Notes: generated by a model not told the origin, from the letters alone. 64,000 nucleotides of DNA from Conchocele bisecta (GCA_029237695.1 CM055269.1:30290956-30354955); one strand, 5' to 3'; positions 36,077-48,827 are shown, numbered from the stretch's first letter. Numbers and translations are program-made.

Positions 36077-36141
36077 CAAGCACTGTAGATCCCGATGAGA
36101 CGGCTCGTAGCGAGCCGCCTCATCGGGATCTACAGTGCTTG
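36077..36141. repeat. Perfect-type hairpin with agcactgtagatcccgatga arms
   Basis: About 31-bp arms meeting at a 2-3-base loop around ggctcgtagcgagcc. A relative is at 48,957-49,012 (gtagatccagatgagccggc and mirror) and a half copy near 3,900. Confidence 0.8.
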
Positions 36142-37439
36142 TCATTACTTGTAAGATATTGAAACAATACTCTTTTTTTTATTAACCGAATTGTCCAAAA
36201 TAGAGCAGACCGTTTTTCTTTTGTAGAAGTGAAAGGATTGAAGCACTATTAAAGTTCTGCCAGATTTAGACAGATTAACTATCGAGGAGATCGGTTACTA
36301 TGACGACGTCTAAACCACGTGGATTATTTGTTCACATACACTATTAGCTATCATACACATGACTGGAATACACAATACACAGTTTAAATATAAAAAAACA
36401 TTCAAGACAGCAGTTATGCATAATATTTGAGGTAGTGGAATGTCTGCTATTTCATGATTCACGGCGGAGTGCAAGCTTGGAGTCCAAGATGGGAGACACG
36501 ATATTGGCAGTAATGAACGCCGCTAACAAGCCGCCGTACGCCTAATTGGAAATCTCTGTCGGATTTATATTTGCGCACGGGATTTTGCGAGATTCTACAT
36601 TACAGCCGGGTTATTTGTCGAATATAAAGCTGTAAATCTCTGTATTTTTCCACTTCAGTGTATAATCGACGCGTACGTGGCTTTCTGAAATTAAATCGCG
36701 CATTTACTGCGAAAATATTTCGGCAAATATGACTGCGACAGGTGTCAGACATATTCGAGAGAAAATTTCGGCAACAAAAACTCGGAATAATAACGAATTT
36801 CGCATGACCGGGCTGAAATATATGGTATATAACATGGTTATGGGCTATGTCTACCAAAACATTCATGGCTAATTGAATAAGACTATGGTTTTCTTGGCGT
36901 TAATTGTCAATCTCTGAGTTTGATTTAAAGACAGAGTGGAACATAATAGCTGAATAACTGCATACCACGCTTTCCATTTCCTAGACCCCAACATCCAGAT
37001 CCAAACCGATCCACCCGCACCGTCTTCTCCCTTTGGGACGTTTTGGGACGCTGCAATTGATATCATAATATATGTATATCATTTCGTGCTAAATAAAAAT
37101 AAACATGGTTTACCAGCACTTTAGAATCATTTTCATTATAAATAATTCTAAAGTCCTGTTAAATCATGGTTTTGATATGAAAAAATGAAAATAGAAAATA
37201 AATGGCAGACGTCAAAATTTAATTCAACATTCAACATGGTTCGGGATAAACATCCGTTTTCTTACCTTTCCTATCTCGCAGCGAGAGTGTACGATTATTG
37301 GATGCACTTATTCAATTAACAGAATAATAAAACACTTTGCTGCATCGTGCACAGAATAACAGATGCTTCCAAATTGCTGGAAATGGAATAATAAGTATAA
37401 TGAGATTACGAGCATGGACTGCCAACTAATCTGAACTAC
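36142..37439. other. Intergenic DNA, nothing recognised except a small hairpin
   Basis: 37,113-37,165 contains an imperfect hairpin (ccagcactttagaatcattt and mirror) related to 15.79 kb. No gene-like open frame, exon or tandem repeat was identified elsewhere in the block. Confidence 0.45.
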
Positions 37440-37970
37440 GCTCGTTTTTCATACTGGTGAAATGTTCGTACCTAGGATGCCTAATTGAGCCCATTTAAGA
37501 ATGAGCCTTCTTTTTATTTCGTGAAATTTTGTCAAATATTTATTTTATTACAGAATAATTATTTGTCTATGGGAATTTAACATGGGAAAAAGAGGCGGAG
37601 GAGCTGTGGCAGGAGTCAGAAAAATAAATATTTTGGAAATTGACACCGACACCTGGCTAGATAGGAAATTATCTAACTATGAAAACAAAAGTTAAATTTT
37701 CAAAATCGCTCCTGCATTTTTGAAATTCTGAAAGTTTCCTCATGTTAAATCCCCATAGATATCATCACTTTGTGAGTGAAGATGACCATGGGGATTTAAC
37801 ATGGGGAAATTGTTTTTTCGCAATAAAATAAATATTTGAACAAACTTCACGAAATGAAAAGAAGGCTCATTATTAAATTTTCCTTTAATTTAATATTATC
37901 GAATAAATATTGTTTTTTAATTGTTTATACCGCCGTAAAATTTGGGCAGCTTTCGTGAAACAGACAGTAG
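37440..37970. repeat. MITE-like repeat related to 24.37-24.83 kb
   Basis: Ends in ttgggcagctttcgtgaaac; contains gaggcggaggagctgtggca, the mirror of the 24.6-kb ctcccacagctcctctacc block, and two copies of tggggatttaacatgggaaa-like sequence. The left boundary is uncertain. Confidence 0.5.
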
Positions 37971-38149
37971 GTCAGAGTATTTTGTTCAGTGATACCCAAA
38001 ATGAATGATTTTAGTATAAACAACTCGTAACACGATAACTCAACAAGTATTTTTTGTCGTTGATTAGAATACACTGCTGAAGTTTGTATTATGTTTTTAC
38101 ATGTATTTATTTATTCAAATAATGATGTTTATTGAACTTGCGACAACCC

Positions 38150-38367
38150 TCGAGCCCGTTTCACTAAACTTCGTACGATAAAAAATGTTCGTACGAAGAT
38201 TTCTATGAATTTGCTTATCACATTAACGTGTTTCTCTAATGCTACCATTTTGTACCATTTTGTACCATTTTGTAAAAAATCGGCTGTCAGAACAAATGTT
38301 ATTGTGGATTTCAATTTTGCACTTACGAACGTCTTAGTCGTACCACGTTTAGTGAAACGGGCCCCGG
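38150..38367. mobile_element. MITE with cccgtttcactaaactt ends, copy 2
   Basis: gagcccgtttcactaaactt to gtttagtgaaacgggcccc. A ttttgtaccattttgtacca triplication is present near 38,250-38,275. Confidence 0.7.
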
Positions 38368-38482
38368 CTCTGTGCAGCCACGATAACTGGAGGGTTTCTA
38401 AATGTCATGTGACACAATTGTTTCTCGCCGCTCGAGTTTGCATCTAATCCACGCATACGAACAATCTATCGACACAGGATTG

Positions 38483-40084
38483 TACGGAGCCCCGCAGGGG
38501 ACATGGACTTTTTTTATTAATTCGTTCCCACGAAATAACTATTCGTTCCCACGATATAACAATTCGTTCCCACGAATTAACAATTCGTTCCTTCGAATTG
38601 ACAATTCGTTCCCACGATATATCGTGGGAACGAATTGTTAATTCGAGGGAATGAATTGTTACATAGTGAGAGCGAATTGTACTTTCGTGGGAACGAATTG
38701 TTATTTCGTGGGAACGAATTCATAAAAAAGAAAAAAACAAGAACTGCGTCTGTCGAACGCGGATGCCACCTGCAGCATATTTGAGAAACTGTGACAAAGT
38801 GGTTAAGTCATTTAAGTAACCTGGTGAAGGTCAAAAGGCGAAGGTCATATACATTATGAAAAGGCAGGTGTGGCACACATACCAATGAATGAAGTGTTGA
38901 AGTATTGAAGCGATTAAGCAACTTATGTAGATGATATGGCCATTTTGAGAAACTGTGACGAACTGGTTAACCAAAATTGTTAAGTCATTTAAGTAACCTG
39001 GTGAAGGTCAAAAGGCGAAGGTCATACAAATAAATTATGAAAAGGCAGGTGTGGCACACATACCAATGTGAGAAACTGTGACGAACTGGTTAACCAAAAT
39101 TGTTAAGTCATTTAAGTAACCTGGTGAAGGTCAAAAGGCGAAGGTCATATAAATTATGAAAATGCAGGTGTGGCACACATACCAATGAATGAAGTGTTGA
39201 AGTATTGAAGCGATTAAGCAACTTATGTAGATGATATGGGAATTTTGAGAAACTGTGACGAACTGGTTAACCAAAATTGTTAAGTCATTTAAGTAACCTG
39301 GTGAAGGTCAAAAGGCGAAGGTCATATAAATTATGAAAAGGCAGGTATGACACACATACCAATGAATGAAGTGTTGAAGTATTGAAGCGATTAAGCAACG
39401 TATGTAGATGATATGGGCATTTTGAGAAACTGTGACGAACTGGTTAACCAAAATTGTTAAGTCATTTAAGTAACCTGGTGAAGGTCAAAAGGCGAAGGTC
39501 ATATAAATTATGAAAAGGCAGGTGTGGCACACATACCAATGAATGAAGTGTTGAAGTATTGAAGCGATTAAGCAACTTATGTAGATGATATGGCCATTTT
39601 GAGAAACTGTGAAGAACTGGTTAACCAAAATTGTTAAGTCATTTAAGTAACCTGGTGAAGGTCAAAAGGCGAAGGTCATATAAATTATGAAAAGGCAGGT
39701 GTGGCACACATACCAATGAATGAAATGTTGAAGTATTGAAGCGATTAAGCAACTTATGTAGATGCTATGGCCAGTTTGAGAAACTGTGACAAAGTGGTTA
39801 ACCGAAAAGTGTGACGGACGGACGGACGGACGTTCAAACATTTGAGAGTTATGAGCTATTTGTTCTTTAAAAGATCAAAGTAGTAGCTCCTAAAGATCAA
39901 TGGAATTAGGAGCTTACCGACTATAACAAAGGAATCCTTTGTTACTAACCCTTACCCTAAGCTCCTAAACCCCCGATGTTGGCCCGGACAGACGGACGGA
40001 CGGACGGTCCAAAAACAATATACCACCCGGCTCTTCGAGACCGGTGGCATACAAAGAATTATACGTCCCCTGCGGGACACCGTA
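38483..40084. mobile_element. Foldback element with TACGGAGCC ends, copy 2, carrying a tandem core
   Basis: Flanked by exact 6-bp GGATTG duplications at 38,477-38,482 and 40,085-40,090. The left part (38,483-38,735) has the ttcgttcccacgaaat foldback arrays; the right terminus is acgtcccctgcgggacaccg then TA. Between them are about six tandem copies of a roughly 178-bp unit and gacgga microsatellites, probably an element nested in the foldback. Confidence 0.8.
38779..39810. repeat. Tandem repeat, unit about 175-180 bp
   Basis: The unit begins tttgagaaactgtgacgaac, includes gtgaaggtcaaaaggcgaag and ends near gtagatgatatggcc. Starts at about 38,779, 38,943, a truncated copy near 39,068, then 39,244, 39,419, 39,598 and 39,774. 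Followed by (gacg)n. Confidence 0.85.
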
Positions 40085-40090
40085 GGATTG

Positions 40091-41067
40091 AGACGATACT
40101 TTGCGAGTCCTGTTTAGACGACCGTCTGGGATAGCAGAATTAATGGTATTCAATTTGCTACGCTTCCGATGACAGTCCGGCCAAGTTTGTATGCAGTACA
40201 CGGCAAACATGACGTTGTCATTTGCTAAAACGGTCTAAATCCATATCCACATTCATCTCAAATTGTTAATTCAGGCTGTTTTACAACAAGAGGGGCATAA
40301 AGTTAAAATGTGTCACGTGTCGTTAGTTTTCACCCCAATTGGACATTCAAGCATGCAGGACGCGGCTATTGGTAGGTATATATAGCGACGTAATTCCTTG
40401 ACCGAATTCTACTGTCCACGGCCGGCATTTTGTTCACGTTTTCCCGTGCATTATTCAGGTTCCGGTGCAGAAGGACCAATTTATATTCCGTCTATAACTG
40501 GCCGTCAGCACAGAATGTCTAATGGGGCGAGAACGCGGAAGAATACACCACTTGTTTTACTGCGCCGACTGTAGACCGAGACCAGCCTGCACGGGCAGGC
40601 TGGTTTTGGTCTACAATCTCTGCCAGACGCAAACTTGATTCAATCCCAACATACAGTCAGCGAAACCATTGATCAGACTGCGCGGTATTGCAGGTTGAGC
40701 TGATATAGACGCAGAGTGCGCCAGATTTAATTGTTATTTTTGTCTCGCGCGTTCGCCGAGTTTGAAGGTAATCAATACAGACCCGCGGGGAGTGAGGTCT
40801 TCTGTTTTCTTTATTCAAAATGTCTTTGGAGACTTTTGTTGCAGGTTCACCAGTTGATGGAAACTCTCGTTAGAGTCTCAGACATCAGATTTATTCAGCT
40901 AGAGTAAACATTGCGCCGGAATCTCGTTATAATAATACATCTATTCAAAGCGTGATAGTGATGTATATTTAAACGTGTGTGGTTTATTCATGGACTATTT
41001 GGATTTGTATTTAAACAAATTGATATATATTAAAATTGTGAGTATATTTTATTTATGTACAGTGAAA
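40091..41067. other. Intergenic DNA with one hairpin
   Basis: 40,571-40,615 forms a hairpin (gtagaccgagaccagcctgc and mirror). No gene was recognised. The 40.27-40.50 kb part has low-copy-looking sequence but no long open frame. Confidence 0.45.
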
Positions 41068-41071
41068 TTAA

Positions 41072-41579
41072 AGGTACATTCCCACCCAGTAGGCACAAAA
41101 TGTTCTTTTGGAATTAAATAAGTGTATAATTGTGTCTCTATGCTACCAGTTCTAAAAATTACGATTGCCCGAAATACAGATATAATCATTTAGTAATATA
41201 TATTTTACTCATAGTGACGCGCGGTGGTATCAGGATATTTTCATATGAAAATTAGGCATGATATATTTTTTATTATTTAATATTTATACTAATTAAATAC
41301 GTCACCTGAAAAAAAATATATTTTCGACATATTATAAAGTATGATCATTGCACATCAAAATATAAATACATAGAATAAACATTAATGTCCGTTAACATTT
41401 TAAGGAAACACGGTTATCGCCCCTGATATCACTGTGGAAATTTACGTTTGATGTAATATAATATATGTATATAATGATGCCAATCCATACGTGAATGAAT
41501 GTTTATTTTGCCAGAAAATATCTCAGATGATGTCTCTGATATACAGAACATGTTATGCCTACTGTGTGGGCATGTACCT
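41072..41579. mobile_element. TTAA-target MITE, copy 3 (508 bp)
   Basis: AGGTACATTCCCACCCAG to TACTGTGTGGGCATGTACCT, flanked by TTAA on the left (41,068-41,071) and a mutated TTAG on the right. Interior is inverted relative to copy 2. Confidence 0.85.
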
Positions 41580-41659
41580 TTAGCTCCGGAGTTCAGTGTG
41601 GGCCTGAGCATTTACTGTATTACTTCCATGTCGTTGGACCATGGTAGTACGTCTGTAGG

Positions 41660-41694
<35 letters not shown>

Positions 41695-41990
41695 CCATGG
41701 GCGGATTCAGGGGGGGGGGGGGGGTGGGGGGGGGGGGCGGACCCGGCGCGCGCCCCCCCCCCCCCGAATCCGCCCCCTAAAATTCGCCCAGTAAAGATTT
41801 TTTACGAGTTGCAAGGCACGTGTCATGCCAAGTGCCATGTATTCCATGCATTTTTCTGCTCCGCTCCGCTCGGTCGACTATTTTGCAATACTTGACTATA
41901 TTATCGAACGAGCTTAGCTCGTTCGATAATATAGTCAAGTATTGCAAAATAGTTACACCCCCCCCTAACCCGAAATCCTGGATACGTGAC
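41660..41990. repeat. (TA)n followed by poly-G/C foldback and attttgcaatacttgac hairpin
   Basis: (ta)n at about 41,661-41,693, then ggcggattcagggggg, a C-rich inverse cccccgaatccgcc, and a near-perfect hairpin at about 41,880-41,955. Same family as 23.0 and 30.5 kb. Confidence 0.75.
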
Positions 41991-42604
41991 GCGTCATCAG
42001 AAAAAAATAAATGTCAATTGGTTATTACCATCATGGTTTCCATTATTAAATTAGACCTCAAACATGTGGTTACCGAACAGAACAGAACACAGGCACACAT
42101 CATATTTAACACACAACGCCGAGAATCATACACTTATATTGCAACTCAAACAGCTTTATTTGTTATAACAATGTATTAAAATATTACAATGTACATGTAC
42201 ATTAAATAATAAAATTTAAAAAAAAGATAAAAAAGGTGTCATTCAATTTAAAATAAATACATGTGCAATATGCAATTACATTTAGGACGTTATAGTGGTC
42301 AGTTTTCGTAAGTGCATATAAGTGTCGTAAATAATAATAAAACTGGAATAAAAAAATCATTGCTACAGGAAACATATTTTTCGTTTTAACATTGTATATA
42401 AACTAGATGTATGATTGAAATTCAAGTTCTCACTACCATTACATTTTTGGATTATGTAGGTTATAAAGATTGTTTATGTTTAATGCTGAATGAAATTATT
42501 TGTATTTGTATTGAATTTGTTCACATGGAATTTTCAAAATTCAGTTTGCTATGGGATGGCATTCCAAATATTAAATCATAAACTAAAAGAAAAATATTTT
42601 CATT
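41991..42604. other. AT-rich non-coding stretch
   Basis: No exon or repeat boundary seen. Open frames are short and of random composition. Confidence 0.45.
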
Positions 42605-43099
42605 TCTACATAATTCCAGCACAAAAATATTTACTCAATTCCATAACATTTGATTGGCCCGTAGCAAGTCTCTGTCCAAAATTTATATCCCAGTAAACTC
42701 CCACGCCGAACTACTTTCCGTAACCGTGAGGCGCAGTTAAAAATAATTCTTAAGAAAACGGAAAATAAACACATTTTCTTGATGAATTTATTTCAAATAT
42801 TGGAATTATAAGGAATGAATGGCCTTTTTGTTGAATTTATCGGGGATGTAAACTTGGAAAAGTCGCGGGAATACTGGACGAGGCCTTCCGGCCTTCCCGT
42901 GGGAACGAATTGCTAGTTTGTGGGAACGAATTGTTAAATTGATGTAACGAATTGTTAATTCGTGGGAACGAATTGTTAAATTGAGGGAACGAATTGTTAA
43001 ATTGAAGGAACGAATTGTTAATTCACGGGAACGAATTGTTATTTCGTGGGAACGAATTAATAAATAAAAAGAATTATACGTCCCCTGCCGGGCTCCGTA
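42605..43099. repeat. Composite: gtcgcgggaat repeat joined to a half foldback
   Basis: 42,605-42,890 matches the 31.86-kb repeat. 42,893-43,099 is the right half of a TACGGAGCC foldback (units gaacgaattgttaattcgtg; end gccgggctccgta). The left half is missing, replaced at the junction near ggcctt. Confidence 0.7.
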
Positions 43100-44457
43100 A
43101 AAATGAGTATCCAGGGACTGAAATTGGTGATAGCATATTTAGGGAACATGAGTCATACGATAAATGATGGGTACTATAGCCACCGAGAATCAGTCTATGC
43201 TCAGCTCTTGATGAGCATGGTCCATATTATTCGCTCAACGGTATTGCGAGCGATAGGTTAATGGAAGTCCAAAAGGTGGGAGGGACATGTCGGTTTTTAG
43301 TACGTTACACTGTATAATATAGCAGGGGCGGATCCAGGATTTCAGGTTAGGGGGGGGGGACTATTTAATTGAAATAGTTTACTATATTTTCGAACTGGAA
43401 CCGTTCGTTCGTTGACACCCCATTCTGCTGCATTTTAGAGCAAAACTATCTTTACTCGCCGCATTATAAGGGGGCGGCGGCGGGGCCGGATGTTCCCCTA
43501 CGTGAATCCACCCTTGTATAGTATACACTGTACTGCACCCTTGTATAGTATACACTGTACTCTACCCTTGTATAGTATACAATGTAATGCACTCACTAGA
43601 AGCCATGGTACTGTTATTGTACACGCTTACCAAATAAGTCGTGTTTGCTAGGACACACCTCGTGTATCCAGTTACAAAATTGCACTGACAGCAATAATCA
43701 TACTTTCGAGGATGGCAGACATCTGGCTGCATAGGCCTACGGTGTAAACACATTAAAACATTCCATCTATATTGCCATTATTTACCTCAAATGAAACAGT
43801 CCTAGTATGGCTGATTTTACCGCAAAACTCCACCAATTATCAGGCCAATGCAGCCACCCCCCCCCCTCCCCCAACTGTCTAATACACTGCTGCTGCACTC
43901 CGCACCCGTGTAAAATGTTTCTCGGTGAAATATGTACCGGATTCCGGACGAATTATATTCATCCACATGCAGAAGATACTGCATAAAGCATTTAAAGACA
44001 GTTTCGTCAAGTAACCGGCGCAACAATTACTAGACGAAAAATGTGTGTTCTGTCATAGCTCTAAGTAGAGCTTAGGAGCATCCCATCAGGAAGCAGGTGC
44101 ATTTTTTTCACTTGAAACATTTTACGCCGGCGAAGATTGCAGCACCGGTGTATTAGGCAAGTTAATCGCCATTTTCCAAGTCCGGTATCCTATTTATAAG
44201 AATGGTAAAGTAACACAGTAACACTAATGAGTGTATGATCAATATTATACACGACGTCCAATGATAGATGCGGACCATCTACTCCCAGTGGGTCGTATGT
44301 CTGTTTTCATGACATTGCCGGCCCATTTGTAAGTGTTTCATCACGGAAAACGACACTCACATGTATTGTTGGCATTAATGCCGCCATGCTATAACCACAG
44401 ACTGGAGAGCGAATTATATAGAAGTGTTAAGACACTGTTTAACCGGTGACCATAGAC
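43100..44457. other. Intergenic DNA with a degraded poly-G repeat
   Basis: 43,325-43,510 is a degraded member of the cggatccaggatttcagg family. A ccttgtatagtatacactgt unit is repeated three times at 43,513-43,585. No gene recognised. Confidence 0.45.
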
Positions 44458-44460
44458 CAG

Positions 44461-44792
44461 TAGCCGATTTCATCAAACTTGCAAAGCATATTTATCTAGC
44501 AAAGTATACTTTGAGGGAGTAAACGTTTATTTTTCCTAAAATGCATTATTTCATATAGAACTAACAACTGCATATATTTGATGATTAAAAGTATGCAGAC
44601 TTATTATACTGAATTTATTACATTATCACAGCCAAAGTGGCTTTTAGTACATTATCACAGCCAAAGTGGCTGTGCTAATGTAATAAATTCAGTATAATAA
44701 AAGTTAATACATTTATTATTAAATTTAACAGTTCTCCCTCAAAGTATACTTTTCTAGATAAGTATACTTTGCAATGTTGGTGAAATAGGCTA
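44461..44792. mobile_element. MITE with 3-bp CAG target duplication, copy 2
   Basis: TAGCCGATTTCATCAAA to GGTGAAATAGGCTA, CAG at 44,458-44,460 and 44,793-44,795. The central palindrome is partly duplicated (attacattatcacagcc twice). Confidence 0.8.
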
Positions 44793-44795
44793 CAG

Positions 44796-46204
44796 AAAAG
44801 TACCAATTGGCAGTTTACAGACACGCTATGCGACGCAGATCAGTGCAAATAGGGCAGGACCATTTCTACTCAATGCCAGAATGATTTTTGTTTTGTTATT
44901 GATATTAGGAAAAAGTACGTACATTTAATTGCTTGTTATATTGAATGTGTTTAATACCCAAAAAGTTCGTAGGCAGACAAACGGTGAACGAACAGTACAT
45001 GAAATATCGTGTTAGCCGACCCCATGGCACCACACCACACTGTGAACATGATTGACGACAACCTCGGTATGTGTTCTGTGGATGGCCGGCCAAATATGGA
45101 GCAGTTCAGTTCGTCTTGTACTTTTTCATGAACAATTCGAAGACAAAGTCAATGTATTAATGATATGAGTATCGCCGAATACGACTACATTTTGTTACAT
45201 TTGGTCAAATGACAATGATTGAGCCAATATTCAACACAGTTCGGGACGACGCTTAGCAACAAATAGAATTAAACATTTATGGTGAGTTAACATTTATTAA
45301 ACTCACAGTCTAGTTTCGTATGAAATCAACATATCTGTTTAATAACTATCATGTTAATTCATCACAGGAATATTGTGTTTGCTCGACGAAAGTACAGGCC
45401 GATTACAGTGATGATATTCTGCTGAATTCGTCAACATTGCCAAATCGACAGGCAGTCGGCTAGAGAATAATGAAATTGGAAACACAGCAGCTCTAAATGA
45501 AAACTTGATAACAACTAGTGCGGTGACACATTGCCAATCACCTTAAGAGCCGTATAGAGTGGGTCGGCTAATTGACAACTAGCCGAGTCTCGTTCTGTGC
45601 CTTCATGAAACACATGCTGAAGTTGTGTGCTTTCATACACGCTGTGTCAGTTCAGAATAAATACACATTCCAGAGTCGATGAGTTCTCACATCGGCTGGC
45701 GATGGAAAGCCATGACTTAATAATATATGTATTACATTCGGAATATGATTTTAGACGTACATATTACTTTGTTTTGCTTCTTTTATTGTGTAATAAAAAT
45801 ATATGTTGTGATACTTTATTTGAACCGTCTCACAAAGGCGGTTCAAATGAATGGTAACAACATATCAGAAAAGCCATGTGTTTGAGCGAATTTTATAAAA
45901 TATATTTATAGAAACAGTGATATTTTCTGTAAATGCGTGGTAAACTGACAAAGATTTCAGATTAAATGCGGAAATCTTCCATTCCGCATAAATTTTCCCT
46001 GAATTTCGTCAACGTTTAACATCATTTACGGAAATATCGTTACCTTTGTAAATATAGTTCATGAGATATATTTTTAGGTATAAAATCACATGGTTTGTCT
46101 CATATTGATCAATGTTGACTGGATGAATAGAAACTCAAGTACATTAAAGAATTCTCATAACCAGCTGGTGTATCATCTGAATGGAATGGACAATCTAAAA
46201 CTGA
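44796..46204. other. Intergenic DNA, nothing firm
   Basis: No gene recognised. 45,815-45,848 has a small hairpin (tttgaaccgtctcacaaagg and mirror), and 45.9-46.09 kb contains a palindrome-like segment related to the 22.8-kb repeat. Confidence 0.45.
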
Positions 46205-46206
46205 TA

Positions 46207-46275
46207 CAGTGGAACCTCTCTAAACCGGACACCCTGGGATGTTCCCAGGGTGTCCGGTTTAGAGAGATTCCACTG
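46207..46275. mobile_element. Pogo/Tc1-type mini-MITE (69 bp hairpin)
   Basis: CAGTGGAACCTCTCTAAACC starts the left arm and the mirrored right arm ends CCACTG; the duplicated target is TA on both sides. The whole element is little more than two terminal repeats. A solo end (tcagtttagagagtttccac) sits at about 46,391. Confidence 0.75.
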
Positions 46276-46452
46276 TAAATCTGGCATTTTATCTGATTTT
46301 GATGATTTGCAATCATGAATATACATCATAATCCGAGATAAATGACAAAGAAACCTATCAAAAATAAGATCATAGACGTTATCTTGTTGTTCAGTTTAGA
46401 GAGTTTCCACTGTATGTGGTTTACAGATGGCGGGCTAGACGAGGGGCGCGCA

Positions 46453-46663
46453 ATGTCGTTTCTCCAGTGCGTTATTGTGTCCTGGACTATAACATGGCAG
46501 CTGGCCGGGGCGAACTGCAACGGGGGCGAGTCGTGCGTTGGTCACCGCCCTCGACTGTCCAATGGGTGCTGTCCTTTACAGCGCGGGTACCACTGCGGCG
46601 GCGATGTGATTGGAAATTGTGACACTGAACTGGGGTACACGTGCAAACATGGAAGCTGTAAAG
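46453..46663 (+). CDS. Candidate first coding exon of a secreted Cys-rich peptide
   Basis: ATG at 46,453 is followed by a hydrophobic leader (MSFLQCVIVSWTITWQLAGA), typical of a signal peptide. Then comes a Cys-rich module: NCNGGESC, a CCP pair, YHCGG, GNCD, GYTCKHGSC (8 Cys after the leader). It ends at a good splice donor, AAAG/GTATGT, beyond which the sequence turns into the dispersed repeat at 46.70 kb. The Cys spacing has a loose EGF/granulin look but I do not recognise the family. No second exon was found before 49 kb. An acceptor-like tttacag lies 28 bp upstream of the ATG, so a 5' non-coding exon is possible. Confidence 0.5.
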
Positions 46664-46699
46664 GTATGTTGTTCAAACTGGCAATACCCATTATATATG

Positions 46700-46885
46700 T
46701 GGCTGTGATTGGAGAAATGGGGCTTATGGGTTTTGCGACCAGTGTAGATCCAGATAAGCCTGTGCATCCGCACAGTCTGATCAGGATCTGCACTGTTCGC
46801 CACTCCATCAATGAAACACCCGTCATGCTTCTAACAAGCAACATAGATCGTTATCAGGCTACAGGAGTGTGCTATTTGATCAGGA
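46700..46885 (+). repeat. Dispersed repeat with ccgcacagtctgatcagg core
   Basis: Very similar to 14,945-15,130 over nearly its full length. It lies directly in the putative intron after the Cys-rich exon and inflates the open frame there. Confidence 0.75.
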
Positions 46886-46989
46886 TATACACTGGTCAAA
46901 ATTCCCAAATCCAGTCACAGCCACATATGAACGGAGTGACGAAACTTAATAATTATTTATAAATTTCTAGTGTGCTGCAGTGCTACTTT

Positions 46990-47735
46990 TTTTTAGTTAT
47001 CTCCTTTTTGTTTTTTCGCGAACTGATTTCTAAAGACTTTTCCGGAGCTTAACTTGCATACCTGGAATAGTTTCCTGAAACTTAACACACGTATATAACA
47101 CGACTCAAAGGTGTGTCGCGCTCAAGAATGACAACTATTTTTCGCGCACTGATTTCTTAGCATAACTCGAATACCCTTTGAAATATTGTCATGAAATTTC
47201 ACACACACACATGTATGTACAATTGTACATAGACCACGACTCGAAGGACTGTCGCGCGCGCAAAAAAAGAGATAACTCTTGGCTAACTAGTATTTTAGTT
47301 ATCTCCCTTTGTTTTTCGTGCACTGATTTCTTGTCTGGAGCATAACTCGAATTCCCTTGGAATATTTTCATGATACTCCACACAGGCATAGATCACGACA
47401 CAAGGGTGTGTTGTGCGTAAGAATGACAACTCTTGTCTCACTGAGTTATCTCCCTTTGTTTATGTTGGCACAATGGTTTCTTGTCTGGAGCATAACTCGA
47501 ATACCCTTTGGAATATTTTCATGAAACTTCGACCCAAAGGTGTTGCGTGCAAGATAGACAACTATTGCCTCACTTTTTCGCAGAATGATATCCTGTCAAT
47601 ACAAAACTTGATTACTCTTTGAAATAATTTCATGATATTTCACACTTGCATAAACCACGACCCCAAAGCTGCGTCTCATGTAAGAACGTCAACTTTCATC
47701 TCACACCATATTAGTTATCTCCCTTTATGTTTAGT
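46990..47735. repeat. Degenerate tandem repeat, unit about 145-160 bp
   Basis: Five units starting with ttagttatctccctttg or variants, including actgatttcttgtctggagc, ataactcgaataccctttg and ttcatgaaacttcacac. No coding potential. Confidence 0.75.
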
Positions 47736-48134
47736 GGCTGCCTGCAGGAGGGGAGGGGGATACACATTCGCTTGTAGCAAAAGAGTCAATTTCTAGTTTT
47801 TCACTATTACATGTATAAACATGTTTTGCAATCGATGGTTACTAGTTTTATTTAAATTAATTACACTAACGTCTATACTGGGGACGTCTTTCTAAATGTG
47901 GTATAGTGTAGTAGTATAAACAAGGCTGGGTCTGGACCACTCCACTCCAAATTATCCCCCTGCTTATTACAGTTTCTGATTGCATGTTTTTGAATATAAC
48001 GCATGTTTTTGGGAATATAAAAAGGTTTGATTGATTTATATATGTCATTTACTGGGCATGAAGCGAAACAAATCCATATATTGGATATTCCAGACGCAAG
48101 GCATATCTGAATCTTTGGGGTTTTCATAGTTTCA

Positions 48135-48335
48135 GCAAGTGATTAGCTCAGTAGGTAGAGCGTCGGACTGCGGATCGGGAGTCCCCGGGTTCGATTCCGA
48201 ATGGCCGATTCGGCGTGTCCTTTGGGAAAGACAACTTCGTGCTAGCATAGTCATATCGGATGGGAACTTAAATAGTAGGTCCCGACATGCTGCAAGGTCA
48301 TCGAGCATTCACATTCATTCGGTTTCAGTTTAAAA
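48135..48335 (+). mobile_element. tRNA-derived SINE
   Basis: The 5' part carries a tRNA-like head: A box ttagctcagtaggtagagc and B box gggttcgattcc, the internal Pol III promoter. It is followed by a non-tRNA body with gtcctttgggaaagacaact and gcaaggtcatcgagcattc. The anticodon arm pairs imperfectly and the acceptor stem does not close, so it is not a functional tRNA gene. A TTAA-target MITE inserted just after it. Confidence 0.75.
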
Positions 48336-48350
48336 CAGTTTAGATGTTAA

Positions 48351-48827
48351 AGGTACATGCCCACTTATAGGCACAACTGTTCTTTATAGGAATTAAATAA
48401 GTGTATAATTGTGTCAGTAATCCACCAGCTCTAAACATTACGAGTGCCTGATATACAGATATAATCATTTAGTAATATTTATTTTACTGATAGTGACGCG
48501 CGGTGGTATCAGGCTATTTTCATATGCAAATAAGGCATGATATTTTTTAATTAGTTATACTAATTGAATGCGTCACCTGAAAAAAAAATATTTTCGACAG
48601 ATTAGAAAATATGATCATTGCACATCAAAAACTAAATACAGAGAATATATAGTAATGTCTGTTAACATTTTACGGAAACATGGTTATCGCCCCTGATATC
48701 AGTTTGTAAACTTACGTCTGACATAAAATGTATAATAATGCCAATCAATACGTGGGGTAATGGTGAATTAATCTTGTTTTTGGCCAGAAAATGTCTCAGA
48801 TGGTGCCTACTGAGTGGGCATGCAAAT
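48351..48827. mobile_element. TTAA-target MITE, copy 4 (477 bp)
   Basis: AGGTACATGCCCACTTATAG to a partly decayed right end, CTGAGTGGGCATGCAAAT, flanked by TTAA (48,347-48,350 and 48,828-48,831). Interior matches copies 2 and 3. Confidence 0.8.

Noticed and set aside
48139..48215. Functional tRNA gene
   Set aside because: A and B boxes are present, but the acceptor stem does not close and a SINE body follows; a tRNA-derived SINE explains it.
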